Source: Candidatus Poribacteria bacterium
GTDB taxonomy: Bacteria; Poribacteria; WGA-4E; WGA-3G
Length of the DNA: 56,890 nucleotides
NCBI GenBank assembly: GCA_021295715.1
Contig: JAGWBV010000009.1
Coordinates: 1-56,890, forward strand
Reading direction: 5' to 3'
The position numbers were made by a program, and so were the translations under genes. This document shows positions 33,216 through 42,148 of the stretch, piece by piece; within the stretch, counting starts at the first letter, position 1, and every line of letters begins with the position of its first letter. The notes under the pieces were generated by a model, which worked only from the letters and a program-made list of their open reading frames with translations, searched no databases and had not been told where the DNA came from.

Positions 33216-34613
33216 ATGAGAAACTATTTCTATCTATTCATTTCTATGTTTCTAATCCTGCTCGCATGTGGTGGAGATCCCACTATTGAGCGCGGCAAAG
33301 CGTTTCTTGAAACAGGCGACGCTACGTCTGCCATTCAGCAGTTTCAGGCGGCACTTAAGCAAAGTCCATCCAATGCCGAGGCTTACTATCAGCTCGGTTT
33401 AGCGCATGAAGGATTAGGTGATGCTACGCAAGCAGTCAATGCATTCAAAAATGCAACAAAGTTGGCACCGAAACGTTCGGAAATAGCACTCGCACTCGGG
33501 CGCGTCTATTGGCACAGCGGAAACCGTTCTCTCGCGCGCACCGAATTTCAAAGTCTGCTGAGCGGTTCCCCAAAAAAGGAAATTCTCCTTCAGTTAGCGG
33601 GTCTCACAGGAGATGCCTACCACGTCCAACGTATTCGCACCGAAGGCAGCGATGATTACGAGCAGACCTTCACTGAAAAGGGGAATATGATGACGTTTAC
33701 TGCAAAGTATACCGACGATTATAGTCCCGCAATTTCACCCGATGGAAAATGGCTCGCCTTCGCTTCAAATCGCCTCCAGAACGCTGAGTTGTATCTCATG
33801 GATCTCACGACCCGCACGCTACAGCAGCTCACGCATACTGATGAACTTGATGAGTATATGCCTGCTTTTTCACCGGATGGTCAATCGATCGCCTTCGTTT
33901 CAGAACGCACACGTGGCGGTATGATGCTTCCATCTGTCCAGGCGAGTGGTTCCGACCCGAGGACTGCGACGATCTACCTCATGGATGTCGATGGAAGAAA
34001 CCAACGTCCGCTCATCGATATAGAGGGGGCGCAGCGCGCCCCTGTCTTTTCACCCGATGGGCAACAAATCGCCTTTGAATCCAAAGTACCTGCGCAAGGA
34101 ACCGAAAGCGAACCCGGAAGCACCGAGAACAACGATACGTTAGAAATCTATGTCATTCATATTGACGGCACAAACATGAAGCAGCTCACACATAACGATG
34201 TAGATGACGGGCATCCAACGTGGGCACCCAATGGGAAGCAAATCGCTTTTACGGGCATGGTAGATGACATCTACCACATTTTCAGTGCTAACGCAGACGG
34301 AGGCACCGTCCAGCAATTGACTTATGGAACTACAGGTTCGCATTACCATCCGACTTTCGGTCCGGATGGCAAACGGATTATCTATGTCTCGAACGCGCAT
34401 AACCATTACACGCTCTGGACGATGGATGCCGACGGCACAAACAAGACCCAACTCACGAATCACATCGGGGCACATTTTGAACCGAGTCTCTCAAAGGACG
34501 GAAAAACGCTTGTGTTTAGTTCCGATCGTTCGGATCACATGCGGATCTATCGCATGGATTTAACCAAACCCATCCAAATACAGGCGTTGAAGGCGAGACT
34601 GGCGGATTTATAG
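33216..34613 (+). CDS. TPR plus TolB-like propeller lipoprotein
   Basis: The 465-residue protein starts with a lipoprotein signal: MRNYFYLFISMFLILLACGG, with lipobox LLAC (Cys18). Two to three TPR units follow (GDATSAIQQFQAALKQSPSNAEAYYQLG and the next). Then come six or so TolB/WD-type propeller blades marked by SPDGKWLAFAS, SPDGQSIAFVS, SPDGQQIAFES, APNGKQIAFTG, GPDGKRIIYVS and SKDGKTLVFSS. It probably faces the periplasm on the outer membrane. The unusual TPR-propeller order suggests a scaffold role. It lies between two CRTAC1-type genes. Confidence 0.85.
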   Translation: MRNYFYLFISMFLILLACGGDPTIERGKAFLETGDATSAIQQFQAALKQSPSNAEAYYQLGLAHEGLGDATQAVNAFKNATKLAPKRSEIALALGRVYWHSGNRSLARTEFQSLLSGSPKKEILLQLAGLTGDAYHVQRIRTEGSDDYEQTFTEKGNMMTFTAKYTDDYSPAISPDGKWLAFASNRLQNAELYLMDLTTRTLQQLTHTDELDEYMPAFSPDGQSIAFVSERTRGGMMLPSVQASGSDPRTATIYLMDVDGRNQRPLIDIEGAQRAPVFSPDGQQIAFESKVPAQGTESEPGSTENNDTLEIYVIHIDGTNMKQLTHNDVDDGHPTWAPNGKQIAFTGMVDDIYHIFSANADGGTVQQLTYGTTGSHYHPTFGPDGKRIIYVSNAHNHYTLWTMDADGTNKTQLTNHIGAHFEPSLSKDGKTLVFSSDRSDHMRIYRMDLTKPIQIQALKARLADL

Positions 34614-34933
34614 TTTCTTAAAAGTAGTAGGCACGCTCGGTGGGTTCTCCATAAACCCCGATTTCCATTTCCCCTTGACTTTCCCCTGAAACTTGTTATC
34701 ATTTTAACAACCACTTGTAGCAGCACGCTAAGCTGATGACAGACAAATTCCCGCGCTCAAGTGGAGTGCTATGCCTATAGAAAGCGAGGCTCCGAGCTCT
34801 CACACTCCAGCAGAGTGCTATGTATAGCGAAATCTAACAATCGCAGATGAGACCTTCCAAATGCGACACTGAGAACTTTCAACCACGTAGGTTCAATAAG
34901 CTTGAAAATCCTGATTCAGAAAAGAAAACAGAT
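34614..34933. other. 320-base spacer before the second CRTAC1-type gene
   Basis: This spacer holds a candidate promoter at 34676-34703 and a 10-base direct repeat GAGTGCTATG at 34764-34773 and 34813-34822. CACTC/GAGTG arms lie near 34803-34817. The 13-mer ATCCTGATTCAGA (34908-34920) also occurs at 39266 and, inverted, near 54162. An open frame continues upstream of the chosen start, but I see no further gene. Confidence 0.5.
34676..34703 (+). promoter_or_regulatory. Candidate promoter of the TPR-FG-GAP gene
   Basis: TTGACT (34676-34681), a 16-base spacer and TATCAT (34698-34703). Confidence 0.4.
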
Positions 34934-37303
34934 ATGCGATCGACTTTTTATATTTTCCTTATCTTCCTCATCAGTATCGGATGCAATACGGATGCACCGC
35001 AGCGTGATGTGAATCCTCAAGTCATGGCATACTATCAGAAAGGCATAGACGCGCTGGACATGAATAACTTCGTGGAAGCGGAGAAAGCGTTTCAGGCGTG
35101 TCTGCAGATTGATGCCAATGCCCACGATGCACGCATGTTGCTCGCACGGACTTATGTTAGACAACAAAAATTTGCTCGTGCTGAAAATACGTTGCAGACG
35201 CTGATAGAATTGGTTAAACAGGTTCCCGAAGCGAAAGATACACTCTCCAAAGCGTATCTAACGTTGGCACAGGTTTACAGTTATCAACAACGCTTTTCTG
35301 ATTCTACGACTGCGCTCACCAATGCGTTGGAGGTGAATCCTGACGATACCGAGGCGCGTATCAGACTCGGTTACTTCTTAGGCGCGCCACAACAGATGCT
35401 TGTCCCGGATCTTTCTGCATCTAAAAGACAGTTTGAAAAGGTACTGGAACTCGAACCGAATAATCTGGAGGCGATGCTCCAACTCGGTTTAGCCGAATTT
35501 CGACTCGGTGAAGCAGACAAAGCCGCTGAACGGTTTGAAAATATTATCCGAAATTATCGTCGGCATTCGGGTGCGTACTACTATCTCGGTGTCTATCATC
35601 TCCGACACGGCGCGCCTGAAAAAGCCGTTGAGAATTTCAAGGAATCGCTCCGCCTGAAACCGCGCGATCCCGAAACTTTATGGAACTTATGGACAGCATA
35701 TAGTCAACTCGGTGGTTATCCAGAGGAATTGCCAGAGGAATTTAAAATCCAAAGGGAATGGAAGCAGGAGGGAAGGGTGGAAGCAGAAGGGAAAGGTGGA
35801 AGTCCAGTCTTCCAATCTTCCAATCTTCCATCCAAAAGCCAATTCACCGATATGGCACCCGACTTAAAAATGGACAAAGTCGATGGCGGGCGCGGCAGTG
35901 CTTGGGGGGACTATGATAATGATGGAGATTTAGACATCGTCGCTGTTGGCACGTATCAACCACACGCGCTTTTCCGTAATAACGGCGATGGCACTTTTAC
36001 GAACACTGCAAATGAAGCTGGTATTGCTGATCCGAGAGGCGGTTGGGGTTCACTTTTCGCCGATTATGATAACGATGGCTATTCGGATCTCTACATCACG
36101 CGTGGCGGTTGGTCGGGTGCGGAAGAGAACACGCTCTATCACAACAACGGCGATGGCACTTTCACCGATGTCACACACACCGCAGGTGTTGCGGATCCGC
36201 AGAGTAGTTTCTGTGCCGCTTGGGGGGATTACGACAACGATGGCTACCTCGATCTCTATATTGCTAACGGTGTCATCGGTGATGGTGCGGCGAATGTCTT
36301 ATATCGTAACAATGGCGATGGCACGTTCACAAATACAGCAGAAGCCGCAGGTGTCGCAGATACGGGCAATTCTCTTGGAACCGCTTGGGGGGATTACGAT
36401 AAGGATGGACACATCGACCTGCATGTCATCAACTACGGACAATCCAATGTACTTTACCGCAATAACGGCGATGGCACTTTCACCGATGTCACCCCGACGA
36501 CAGGTATGAACCTCCCTGTTACGGACGCTTTTGTTACCTTCTTTTTAGATGTAGATAACGATGCAGATCTGGACATTTTCATCTCTAACTCAGGCTCTTT
36601 TCAAGCCTTCATCGCGGGCCAAATCACAGGAACTGCCACACACGACGCTGATCGGCAAGTGCTTTATCGCAACAACGGTGATGGCACCTTTACAGATGTC
36701 ACCCGTGAATCTGGACTCTATCACGCTTATGGCGCGATGGGCGCAAACTTCGGGGACATCAATAGTGATGGGTATCTTGATATATATCTTGCCACGGGCG
36801 CGCCACAGATGGGACGCCTCGAACGGGATGCGCTCTTCCGTAACAACGGTGATGGCACTTTTACCGATGCGACGGTGGCTCTGGGGTTAGGGAACATCGG
36901 AAAAGGACACGGCGTAACTTTCGGTGATATTGATACGGATGGTGATGTTGACATCTATGTTCCTGTCGGCGGCGCGTTTATCGGTGACCAGTGGCATAAT
37001 CTCTTCTATCGCAACACTGGGACTGGAAACAACTATCTCACCCTAAAGTTGGTCGGGACCAAAAGTAATCGGGACGGGATTGGTGCTAAAGTCACCCTTC
37101 GCATGGGTGATGATGTAGTTTACCGAGAAGTCAGTGGCGGGTGTGGATTTGGATCGACCAATAGTCTATCACTTGAGATCGGGCTTGGGACCCACAGGAA
37201 AGTCGATACTCTTGAGATTATCTGGCCCTCTGGTCAAGTGGATACGCATCGGAACCTGTCTGTCAACCAGAGACTCGTTGTCACCGAGGGAGAGGACCTA
37301 TGA
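34934..37303 (+). CDS. TPR plus FG-GAP/ASPIC-UnbV lipoprotein with an in-frame repeat insertion
   Basis: From ATG 34934 the product is 789 residues: a lipoprotein signal MRSTFYIFLIFLISIGCN (Cys17), then five or so TPR units to about residue 270. A 25-35 residue linker follows, rich in Gly, Glu and Ser, coded by a GGAAG/CTTCC repeat. FG-GAP blades with DYDNDGDLDIV-type calcium loops and a C-terminal ASPIC/UnbV domain (GNNYLTLKLVGTKSNRDGIGAKV) complete it. I chose this start over ATG 34847 because the signal peptide begins here. The domain order suggests a surface scaffold; its ligand is unknown. Confidence 0.85.
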   Translation: MRSTFYIFLIFLISIGCNTDAPQRDVNPQVMAYYQKGIDALDMNNFVEAEKAFQACLQIDANAHDARMLLARTYVRQQKFARAENTLQTLIELVKQVPEAKDTLSKAYLTLAQVYSYQQRFSDSTTALTNALEVNPDDTEARIRLGYFLGAPQQMLVPDLSASKRQFEKVLELEPNNLEAMLQLGLAEFRLGEADKAAERFENIIRNYRRHSGAYYYLGVYHLRHGAPEKAVENFKESLRLKPRDPETLWNLWTAYSQLGGYPEELPEEFKIQREWKQEGRVEAEGKGGSPVFQSSNLPSKSQFTDMAPDLKMDKVDGGRGSAWGDYDNDGDLDIVAVGTYQPHALFRNNGDGTFTNTANEAGIADPRGGWGSLFADYDNDGYSDLYITRGGWSGAEENTLYHNNGDGTFTDVTHTAGVADPQSSFCAAWGDYDNDGYLDLYIANGVIGDGAANVLYRNNGDGTFTNTAEAAGVADTGNSLGTAWGDYDKDGHIDLHVINYGQSNVLYRNNGDGTFTDVTPTTGMNLPVTDAFVTFFLDVDNDADLDIFISNSGSFQAFIAGQITGTATHDADRQVLYRNNGDGTFTDVTRESGLYHAYGAMGANFGDINSDGYLDIYLATGAPQMGRLERDALFRNNGDGTFTDATVALGLGNIGKGHGVTFGDIDTDGDVDIYVPVGGAFIGDQWHNLFYRNTGTGNNYLTLKLVGTKSNRDGIGAKVTLRMGDDVVYREVSGGCGFGSTNSLSLEIGLGTHRKVDTLEIIWPSGQVDTHRNLSVNQRLVVTEGEDL
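35753..35835. repeat. GGAAG/CTTCC repeat family D inside the TPR-FG-GAP gene
   Basis: A purine-rich arm with repeated GGAAG units is followed by a pyrimidine arm of CTTCCAAT units; GGAAG-TCCAGT-CTTCC forms the core hairpin. It sits exactly between the two domains and keeps the frame. A second copy is at 37313. Confidence 0.7.
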
Positions 37304-37312
37304 AATCCATTG

Positions 37313-37402
37313 GACGGAAGGAAGGAGCAAAATTGGAAGAGGGGAAGGATGGAAGGATGGATGCCCCCCAATCTTCCAGTCTTCCAGTCTTCCAGTCTTC
37401 CC
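37313..37402. repeat. GGAAG/CTTCC repeat family D before pncB
   Basis: GGAAGG and GGATGG units lead into 3.5 tandem copies of the 8-mer CTTCCAGT. The frame of pncB is open through it from an ATG that overlaps the previous stop, but the encoded peptide is repeat-derived. Confidence 0.7.
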
Positions 37403-37434
37403 CACCGAGATCCGCCTTGCTCATAGAAGATAAT

Positions 37435-38778
37435 ATGTCCCTTTTTGTTGATTACTATCAACTCACAATGGGGCAAGCAGATTTCAATGCCCAGAGCGAT
37501 ACACCAGAGAGGTCTAACACTTGCACGGCGAACTATTACGTCCGCGAAATCCCGCAAGGTGAGTATCTTATAACGGCTGGATTGGAACAGGTTATTCATT
37601 ACGTTTTAAATTTACGCTTCACTGATGCCACACTTGATTGGTTGGCACGACGGGGTGATCTGAGTCCTGAATATCTTGCCACTCTTAAAGACTTCCGCTT
37701 TGATGGTTCCATTTTTGCTGTCCCTGAAGGCACGCTTGTTTTTCCGAATGAACCCATTATCAATGTCACGGGTCGCTCCAGGGATGTCCAACTTTTTGAG
37801 ACATATCTGCTCTGTGTCATGAATTTTCAGACGCTGATTGCCACAAAAGCGTCACGGATTGTAGGAGCCGCACGAGGCAGACCGGTATTCGACTTCGGTG
37901 CGCGGCGAGCACACGGCAGAGATGCAGGAATCCTTGCCGCCCGTGCCTCTTTCATCGGGGGCACGAGCGGGACATCGTTAGTGCTTGCTGGACAATATTT
38001 CGATATACCTTACGTTGGGACGATGGCGCATAAGTTCATCTCCGAACGTCCTACCGAATTAGCAGCCTTCCGCGATTACGCGACAACCTTTCCGAACAAT
38101 ACCACTCTTCTGATTGATACGTATGATACACTTCAAGGAGCGAAAAACGCTTGCGTTGTCGCAAAGGAGATGGAGGGACGCGGCGCAAGATTACGCGCCA
38201 TCCGATTGGACAGCGGCAACCTCTTAACGCTCAGTAAAGAGGTCCGCCGTATCCTTGATGCTGCAGGACTCGATTATGTCCAAATCATCGCGAGTCATGA
38301 ACTCGATGAATTCCAGATAGATACGCTGCTCAAAAACGGTGCACCGATCGATAGTTTCGGCGTAGGCACACGGCTCGCGACGGGTGCTAATTTCGATCCA
38401 ATCACTGGTGAAGGCGGAACCTCTGCGCTCAGTGGTGTTTACAAGTTGGTCGAAAGTGACGGCAGACCTGTCGGGAAACAGTCGCTTGATGAACCCTCTA
38501 AAGCCACGATACCGGGCAAAAAGCAGATCTATCGCAGTGCTGATGCAGATGGGAATTACGTTAGGGATTGCATAACACTCTGGGATGAACCTATCTCTGA
38601 GGGGCAGCCCCTGCTAATTCCGATTATCCGAGACGGGGCGTTGGTATATGATTTTCCGAATCTGCATGACATCCAAACACGAACAACCGCAGAACTCAAA
38701 AAATTGCTGGATTCCCATAAAGGTTTAACGGAGGCAAAACCTTATCCTGTCGAGTTAGATTCGGTTTTGAGGAGTTGA
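37435..38778 (+). CDS. pncB: Nicotinate phosphoribosyltransferase
   Basis: This 447-residue enzyme converts nicotinate and PRPP to nicotinate mononucleotide in NAD salvage. Motifs: FVDYYQLTMGQADF, then DFGARRAHGRDAGILAARASFIGG, TSGTSLVLAG, and PYVGTMAHKFISERPTE with the phosphorylated-type His. Further on are LIDTYDTLQGAKNA, IRLDSGNL and FGVGTRLATG. I chose ATG 37435 (AGAAG eight bases upstream) because the family begins here. An upstream in-frame ATG at 37300 would add 45 residues coded by repeat D, which is unlikely in the mature enzyme but not excluded. Confidence 0.93.
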   Translation: MSLFVDYYQLTMGQADFNAQSDTPERSNTCTANYYVREIPQGEYLITAGLEQVIHYVLNLRFTDATLDWLARRGDLSPEYLATLKDFRFDGSIFAVPEGTLVFPNEPIINVTGRSRDVQLFETYLLCVMNFQTLIATKASRIVGAARGRPVFDFGARRAHGRDAGILAARASFIGGTSGTSLVLAGQYFDIPYVGTMAHKFISERPTELAAFRDYATTFPNNTTLLIDTYDTLQGAKNACVVAKEMEGRGARLRAIRLDSGNLLTLSKEVRRILDAAGLDYVQIIASHELDEFQIDTLLKNGAPIDSFGVGTRLATGANFDPITGEGGTSALSGVYKLVESDGRPVGKQSLDEPSKATIPGKKQIYRSADADGNYVRDCITLWDEPISEGQPLLIPIIRDGALVYDFPNLHDIQTRTTAELKKLLDSHKGLTEAKPYPVELDSVLRS

Positions 38779-38839
38779 TTTGCATATCCCCGTGTGGAAG
38801 TCGAAATTCATGTGATGATATAATTTCACAACTTTGGAT

Positions 38840-38868
38840 TTGCCAAAATGTAGTTAATGCGTTATAAT
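38840..38868 (+). promoter_or_regulatory. Sigma-70-type promoter of the small coiled-coil gene
   Basis: TTGCCA (38840-38845), a 17-base spacer and consensus TATAAT (38863-38868) lie about 98 bases before the start at 38966. Confidence 0.55.
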
Positions 38869-38965
38869 GGGATATGGATCGAAAGATAACGCCCCCATAT
38901 AATTAAGCATGCTCCTTAACATATAGAATAAACATCGGGATTTCCATGCGAAAGGAGAAAATAAA

Positions 38966-39226
38966 ATGACCCCTCAAGAATTATACGAATTGTTGTCAAA
39001 GCAGATAACTGAAATGGATGCCCGATTTACGCAACAACTCACTGAAATGGATGCACGACACACGAGGCAATTTGAGACCCTTGATAGTCGGCTTCTGAAT
39101 GTTGAGGTAGATGTCGCTGAAATCAAAGGACGTAAAGCCGGATGGGAGTCTGCTCGAAATTGGATAGCCACTGGTATTGCTCTTGTTGCTCTCGGGGTCG
39201 CGATAGCAGTGGCACTATGGAAGTAA
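38966..39226 (+). CDS. Small coiled-coil protein with a C-terminal membrane anchor
   Basis: The 86-residue product has an N-terminal heptad-like helix with a duplicated segment (ITEMDARFTQQ, LTEMDARHTRQ). It continues SRLLNVEVDVAEIKGRKAGWESARNW and ends in one membrane segment (about 65-85, WIATGIALVALGVAIAVALW). It resembles small DUF1640-like or phage-type coiled-coil anchors; I do not assign a function. AAAGGAG lies before ATG. Confidence 0.7.
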   Translation: MTPQELYELLSKQITEMDARFTQQLTEMDARHTRQFETLDSRLLNVEVDVAEIKGRKAGWESARNWIATGIALVALGVAIAVALWK

Positions 39227-39324
39227 CCAACACGAGCAGCGGCGTGCTAAAAACTTTAGGCACTCATCCTGATTCAGACAATCAACACCCGCCAATTCCA
39301 AAACAAAATACTGACTGCTAATCG

Positions 39325-41403
39325 CTATTGATTAGGTTCTGCTTTTTCTGTTCCAAGCCGTTTTCGATTTTCTTTGATAAACCGCATCACTGCATCCGAA
39401 TCAGTAGCATGTAAATCTCCGATCGCACTCGCTTCTTCTATGAGCATCGCCATTTGCACAGGATTGTCCGTCAGTAGACTTTCTGCCCTTTTGTAATAGT
39501 AAGCTGCCTGTGCAGGCTCACTTTGATTTTCACAAATAGTGGCGAGATAGACGTAAGCGGCGGCGAGACGTGGCGACTGTGTCCGGTTTTGAATGAATTC
39601 CTCGAAAGCGAAACGAGCCTCGCTATAGCGTCTGTCATCGTAATGGACACGTCCAATCCGAAACTGTGCCCTATCGGAGAAACTGTCCTTATATCCCCCC
39701 GCGAGGTAGCGATCCCGTTCTGGATATCCAATCGTCGTTTCGTAGGCATGCAGTGCTTCGTTGTAGCGGTTCAGTTTTCTGTAGAGTTCACCCAACTGAA
39801 AGTTTGCCATCATTGCTTGCAAGGTGTTCGGATGCGTTTCAATAACTTTTTTGTGTGCCTGAATTGCTTCATTATGCATAGAGAGTTGCTCAGCGTAGAT
39901 GAGTCCGCTGCGATAGAGTGCCTCGGCGGCATGTGTCAAATCAGCGTGGTGTTTCGATACCTCTTGATATGCCTCAATCGCCTTTGGATAGTCCTGTAAC
40001 GGCTTCCGCTCGTAAATAGTCCCAATTTGCAACCGTGTACGCGCAGCCTCTATGGGTGCCAAGTTTTGGTCTTGGAGTTTCTCACGGAGAATTTCGATGG
40101 CTGTAAGCTGCTGAAGTGTCGGCAGTCGTTCCGCCGCCTGTTCTGCTTGCGGCGTATGCGGTGCTGTGGCAATGAGATGTCGAGCGATACTTAAAGCTTC
40201 AGAGAAGTCTCGATCTGCACTCGCTTTGTTCAACCGCTCTAATTCCGTTTCCGACATCTCTTCTGCGAGTTCCTCTATTTTCCTACCGATCTGCGCTTTC
40301 ACCTCAGGTATGCTTTTGTCATGCATTGAGATCTGTCCTAAATACCCCGGATCGAGTTGCGGTAGATAGGCATGAAGAAACGTTTCAAAAGCCTCTATTG
40401 CTTTCGGATAATTCAAAGTTTTTTCATAGCAAACGCCTGTCCAATAGAGAACGGCATGCATATTCCAGAAGTTCGGGTATCTCTGTTTCAATTTCTCAAA
40501 GATGGGGATTGCTAAGGAATGCTTCTCGGCTGTGCGATGGATATTTGCCATTTGGAAGAGTGCCTCCGCAGCGAAATTGCTCGTGGGGTAATCTTCAATG
40601 ACTTTTCTGTAGGTTGCCATTGCTAAAGCCGATTGGTTCAGAACGGTATGCCGTAAATGTGCGATGCGCCACCTCGCTTCTGGTGCCATAATCGTATCAG
40701 GATGTGCTTGTAGAAGTGATGCATATTCCTCAATTGCCTTTTCGGGCTGATTGAGTTGGGAATGATTCCGATAGAGTTCAGCGATCTGAAATTGAGCGAT
40801 GGCGGCAAGGGGTGTGCCATTATATTGGATCGCAATACGCTGCTGTTCCCTTAGGTCAGAGAGTGCGTTGTTAATATCACGTATCTTCCGTAAACCGGTT
40901 TTATGCACGAAATGCGAGGCAGGTGCAAGTTTAATCAATCTATCGTAAGTTTGGATAGCGTCATGGTAATTGCCCATACGGCTATGGACATCACCTTTTT
41001 TGATAATGGCGAGGAAGAGTTCCTCGGCAGCAAGCCCATTTTTCTCTTCGGAGGTCACGCCATCACTATCATCGTGCTGGCGTGCCTCCGACAGTTTTAG
41101 AATTTTATCGTAAGCCTCGATTGCTCTGGTATACTGGTGCGTATAGTTATAGTGGATCTCGCCAATCTGGGAGTAGCACCAACTTTTTACAGTAATGTCT
41201 TTGGCAGATTCCGCGAGTGCCTCCAGTCTATCATTGGCTTCGGTGTAGTCTCCTGCCTGAATTAAGACGTGCACCTCTTCAAAGTGAGCATAAGCAAACG
41301 GACAGAGGAGAATAACCAGCAGCACGTGTGAGAGAAATATAAGTCCTCTATAGACCTGTTGCTCCACTGGAGCAAGGAAGCTGCTTCCACATTTTTTTCT
41401 CAT
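39325..41403 (-). CDS. TPR-repeat secreted protein
   Basis: The product has a signal-like hydrophobic segment (FLSHVLLVILLCPFAYA) and then about 15 TPR units with the A/Y-x-A-I-x-x-Y pattern (YTRAIEAYDKILKLSEA, HDAIQTYDRLIKLAPAS, PEKAIEEYASLLQAHPDT and so on). It could be a periplasmic scaffold for envelope assembly. The frame is also open to ATG 41484. I prefer 41403, but GGAGG lies only 3 bases before it, so the start is uncertain. Palindrome F is embedded at 41050-41090. The gene follows an anti-sigma factor on the same strand, suggesting that the ECF system controls it. Confidence 0.8.
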   Translation of the reverse strand: MRKKCGSSFLAPVEQQVYRGLIFLSHVLLVILLCPFAYAHFEEVHVLIQAGDYTEANDRLEALAESAKDITVKSWCYSQIGEIHYNYTHQYTRAIEAYDKILKLSEARQHDDSDGVTSEEKNGLAAEELFLAIIKKGDVHSRMGNYHDAIQTYDRLIKLAPASHFVHKTGLRKIRDINNALSDLREQQRIAIQYNGTPLAAIAQFQIAELYRNHSQLNQPEKAIEEYASLLQAHPDTIMAPEARWRIAHLRHTVLNQSALAMATYRKVIEDYPTSNFAAEALFQMANIHRTAEKHSLAIPIFEKLKQRYPNFWNMHAVLYWTGVCYEKTLNYPKAIEAFETFLHAYLPQLDPGYLGQISMHDKSIPEVKAQIGRKIEELAEEMSETELERLNKASADRDFSEALSIARHLIATAPHTPQAEQAAERLPTLQQLTAIEILREKLQDQNLAPIEAARTRLQIGTIYERKPLQDYPKAIEAYQEVSKHHADLTHAAEALYRSGLIYAEQLSMHNEAIQAHKKVIETHPNTLQAMMANFQLGELYRKLNRYNEALHAYETTIGYPERDRYLAGGYKDSFSDRAQFRIGRVHYDDRRYSEARFAFEEFIQNRTQSPRLAAAYVYLATICENQSEPAQAAYYYKRAESLLTDNPVQMAMLIEEASAIGDLHATDSDAVMRFIKENRKRLGTEKAEPNQ
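41050..41090. repeat. In-frame 41-nt palindromic element F (TPR-gene copy)
   Basis: The arms are GGAGG-T-CACGC and GCGTG-C-CTCC. On the coding (minus) strand it is read as ARQHDDSDGVTS within a loop between TPR helices. It matches the rdgB copy at 35 of 41 positions. Confidence 0.75.
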
Positions 41404-41412
41404 TGGCCTCCG

Positions 41413-41431
41413 GGTATGGATCCAACCGCTG
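41413..41431. repeat. Shared 19-mer (second copy)
   Basis: GGTATGGATCCAACCGCTG matches 28379-28397 except for one base. Both are followed by similar TTAACGCTTTGCGA / CTAACACTTTGCGA sequence. It lies at the start of the TPR gene. Confidence 0.45.
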
Positions 41432-41507
41432 TCTCTAACACTTTGCGAGCCGTTAAAAAGGAGTGGTGGCCAGGTGTTAATCATTTAAAAATGCTCTTGT
41501 TATTCCG

Positions 41508-42128
41508 CTATGGCGTGTTTAAGGTTCCGGATTGCAGGTTCTGAAGATGGGCATCTGCAACCTTCAGCCAATTGGTCCCATGCGCGTGCTCCTTCATCCG
41601 ATGGAGCCGGCTTTCTGTTTCCCACGCATCATTTCGGAGATGATGTGTGATGAACGCCTCTTCTAAATTCCGTTGGATGTCCTGCTGACGATACTGTTCG
41701 ATCCGGGCGACAGCGGATTGCGTATCAGGCAACAACTGCTCGGGTTCTGGTGAAAAGAGTTCTCCCCATAGAAGAGCGATCGTGATCAAGGCAATCACAA
41801 CAGTACTCGCAGCAGCAGTTCTATACCAGTGGAAGAAGGAACCGAAGTTAGGGATGGATGCGCGCACCCGCGAAAGCAGCGTTCGTTCGTGTGCCGCGGC
41901 GAGACGTTTGTACACATTCATTTCAATGTCTTGTAAAGCGAGTTCAGGCACACGCAATTCTGCTTGTGCCGTGTCTGTCAATTGTAGGACAGCACGAAAA
42001 GATTGAACTGCTTCGGTACAGTCGGGGCAGTCCTTGAGGTGTACTTCGAAGGGCTCTTCTTCTTCTGGAGGCAGAAGTTTAGAAGCGTAATCAACCGCTT
42101 GCCCTTCGGATTTTATACATTTAGGCAT
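41508..42128 (-). CDS. Zinc-finger anti-sigma factor (zf-HC2), membrane anchored
   Basis: The 206-residue protein has the anti-sigma zinc finger HxxxCxxC (HLKDCPDC, about residues 30-37) after a Glu-rich helix. A membrane segment follows (about 104-125, TAAASTVVIALITIALLWG), then a C-terminal region with heptad-like charged residues. Zinc-binding anti-sigma factors hold their ECF sigma factor at the membrane until a signal releases it. The sigma factor gene ends 20 bases upstream on the same strand, the usual order. Confidence 0.85.
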   Translation of the reverse strand: MPKCIKSEGQAVDYASKLLPPEEEEPFEVHLKDCPDCTEAVQSFRAVLQLTDTAQAELRVPELALQDIEMNVYKRLAAAHERTLLSRVRASIPNFGSFFHWYRTAAASTVVIALITIALLWGELFSPEPEQLLPDTQSAVARIEQYRQQDIQRNLEEAFITHHLRNDAWETESRLHRMKEHAHGTNWLKVADAHLQNLQSGTLNTP

Positions 42129-42148
42129 AATAAATGCTTCTCCTTTCT

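Noticed and set aside
35946-36509. 187-residue open frame in another frame of the TPR-FG-GAP gene
   Set aside because: It is low-complexity Met/Ile/Ser/Thr sequence created by the repeated blade codons; the main frame has the domain motifs.
37300-37434. N-terminal extension of nicotinate phosphoribosyltransferase
   Set aside because: The 45 codons are repeat D; a ribosome-binding site and the family start occur at 37435.
38779-38965. Possible tRNA or small RNA gene after pncB
   Set aside because: No cloverleaf or conserved T-arm sequence could be traced; only a promoter for the small downstream gene is evident.
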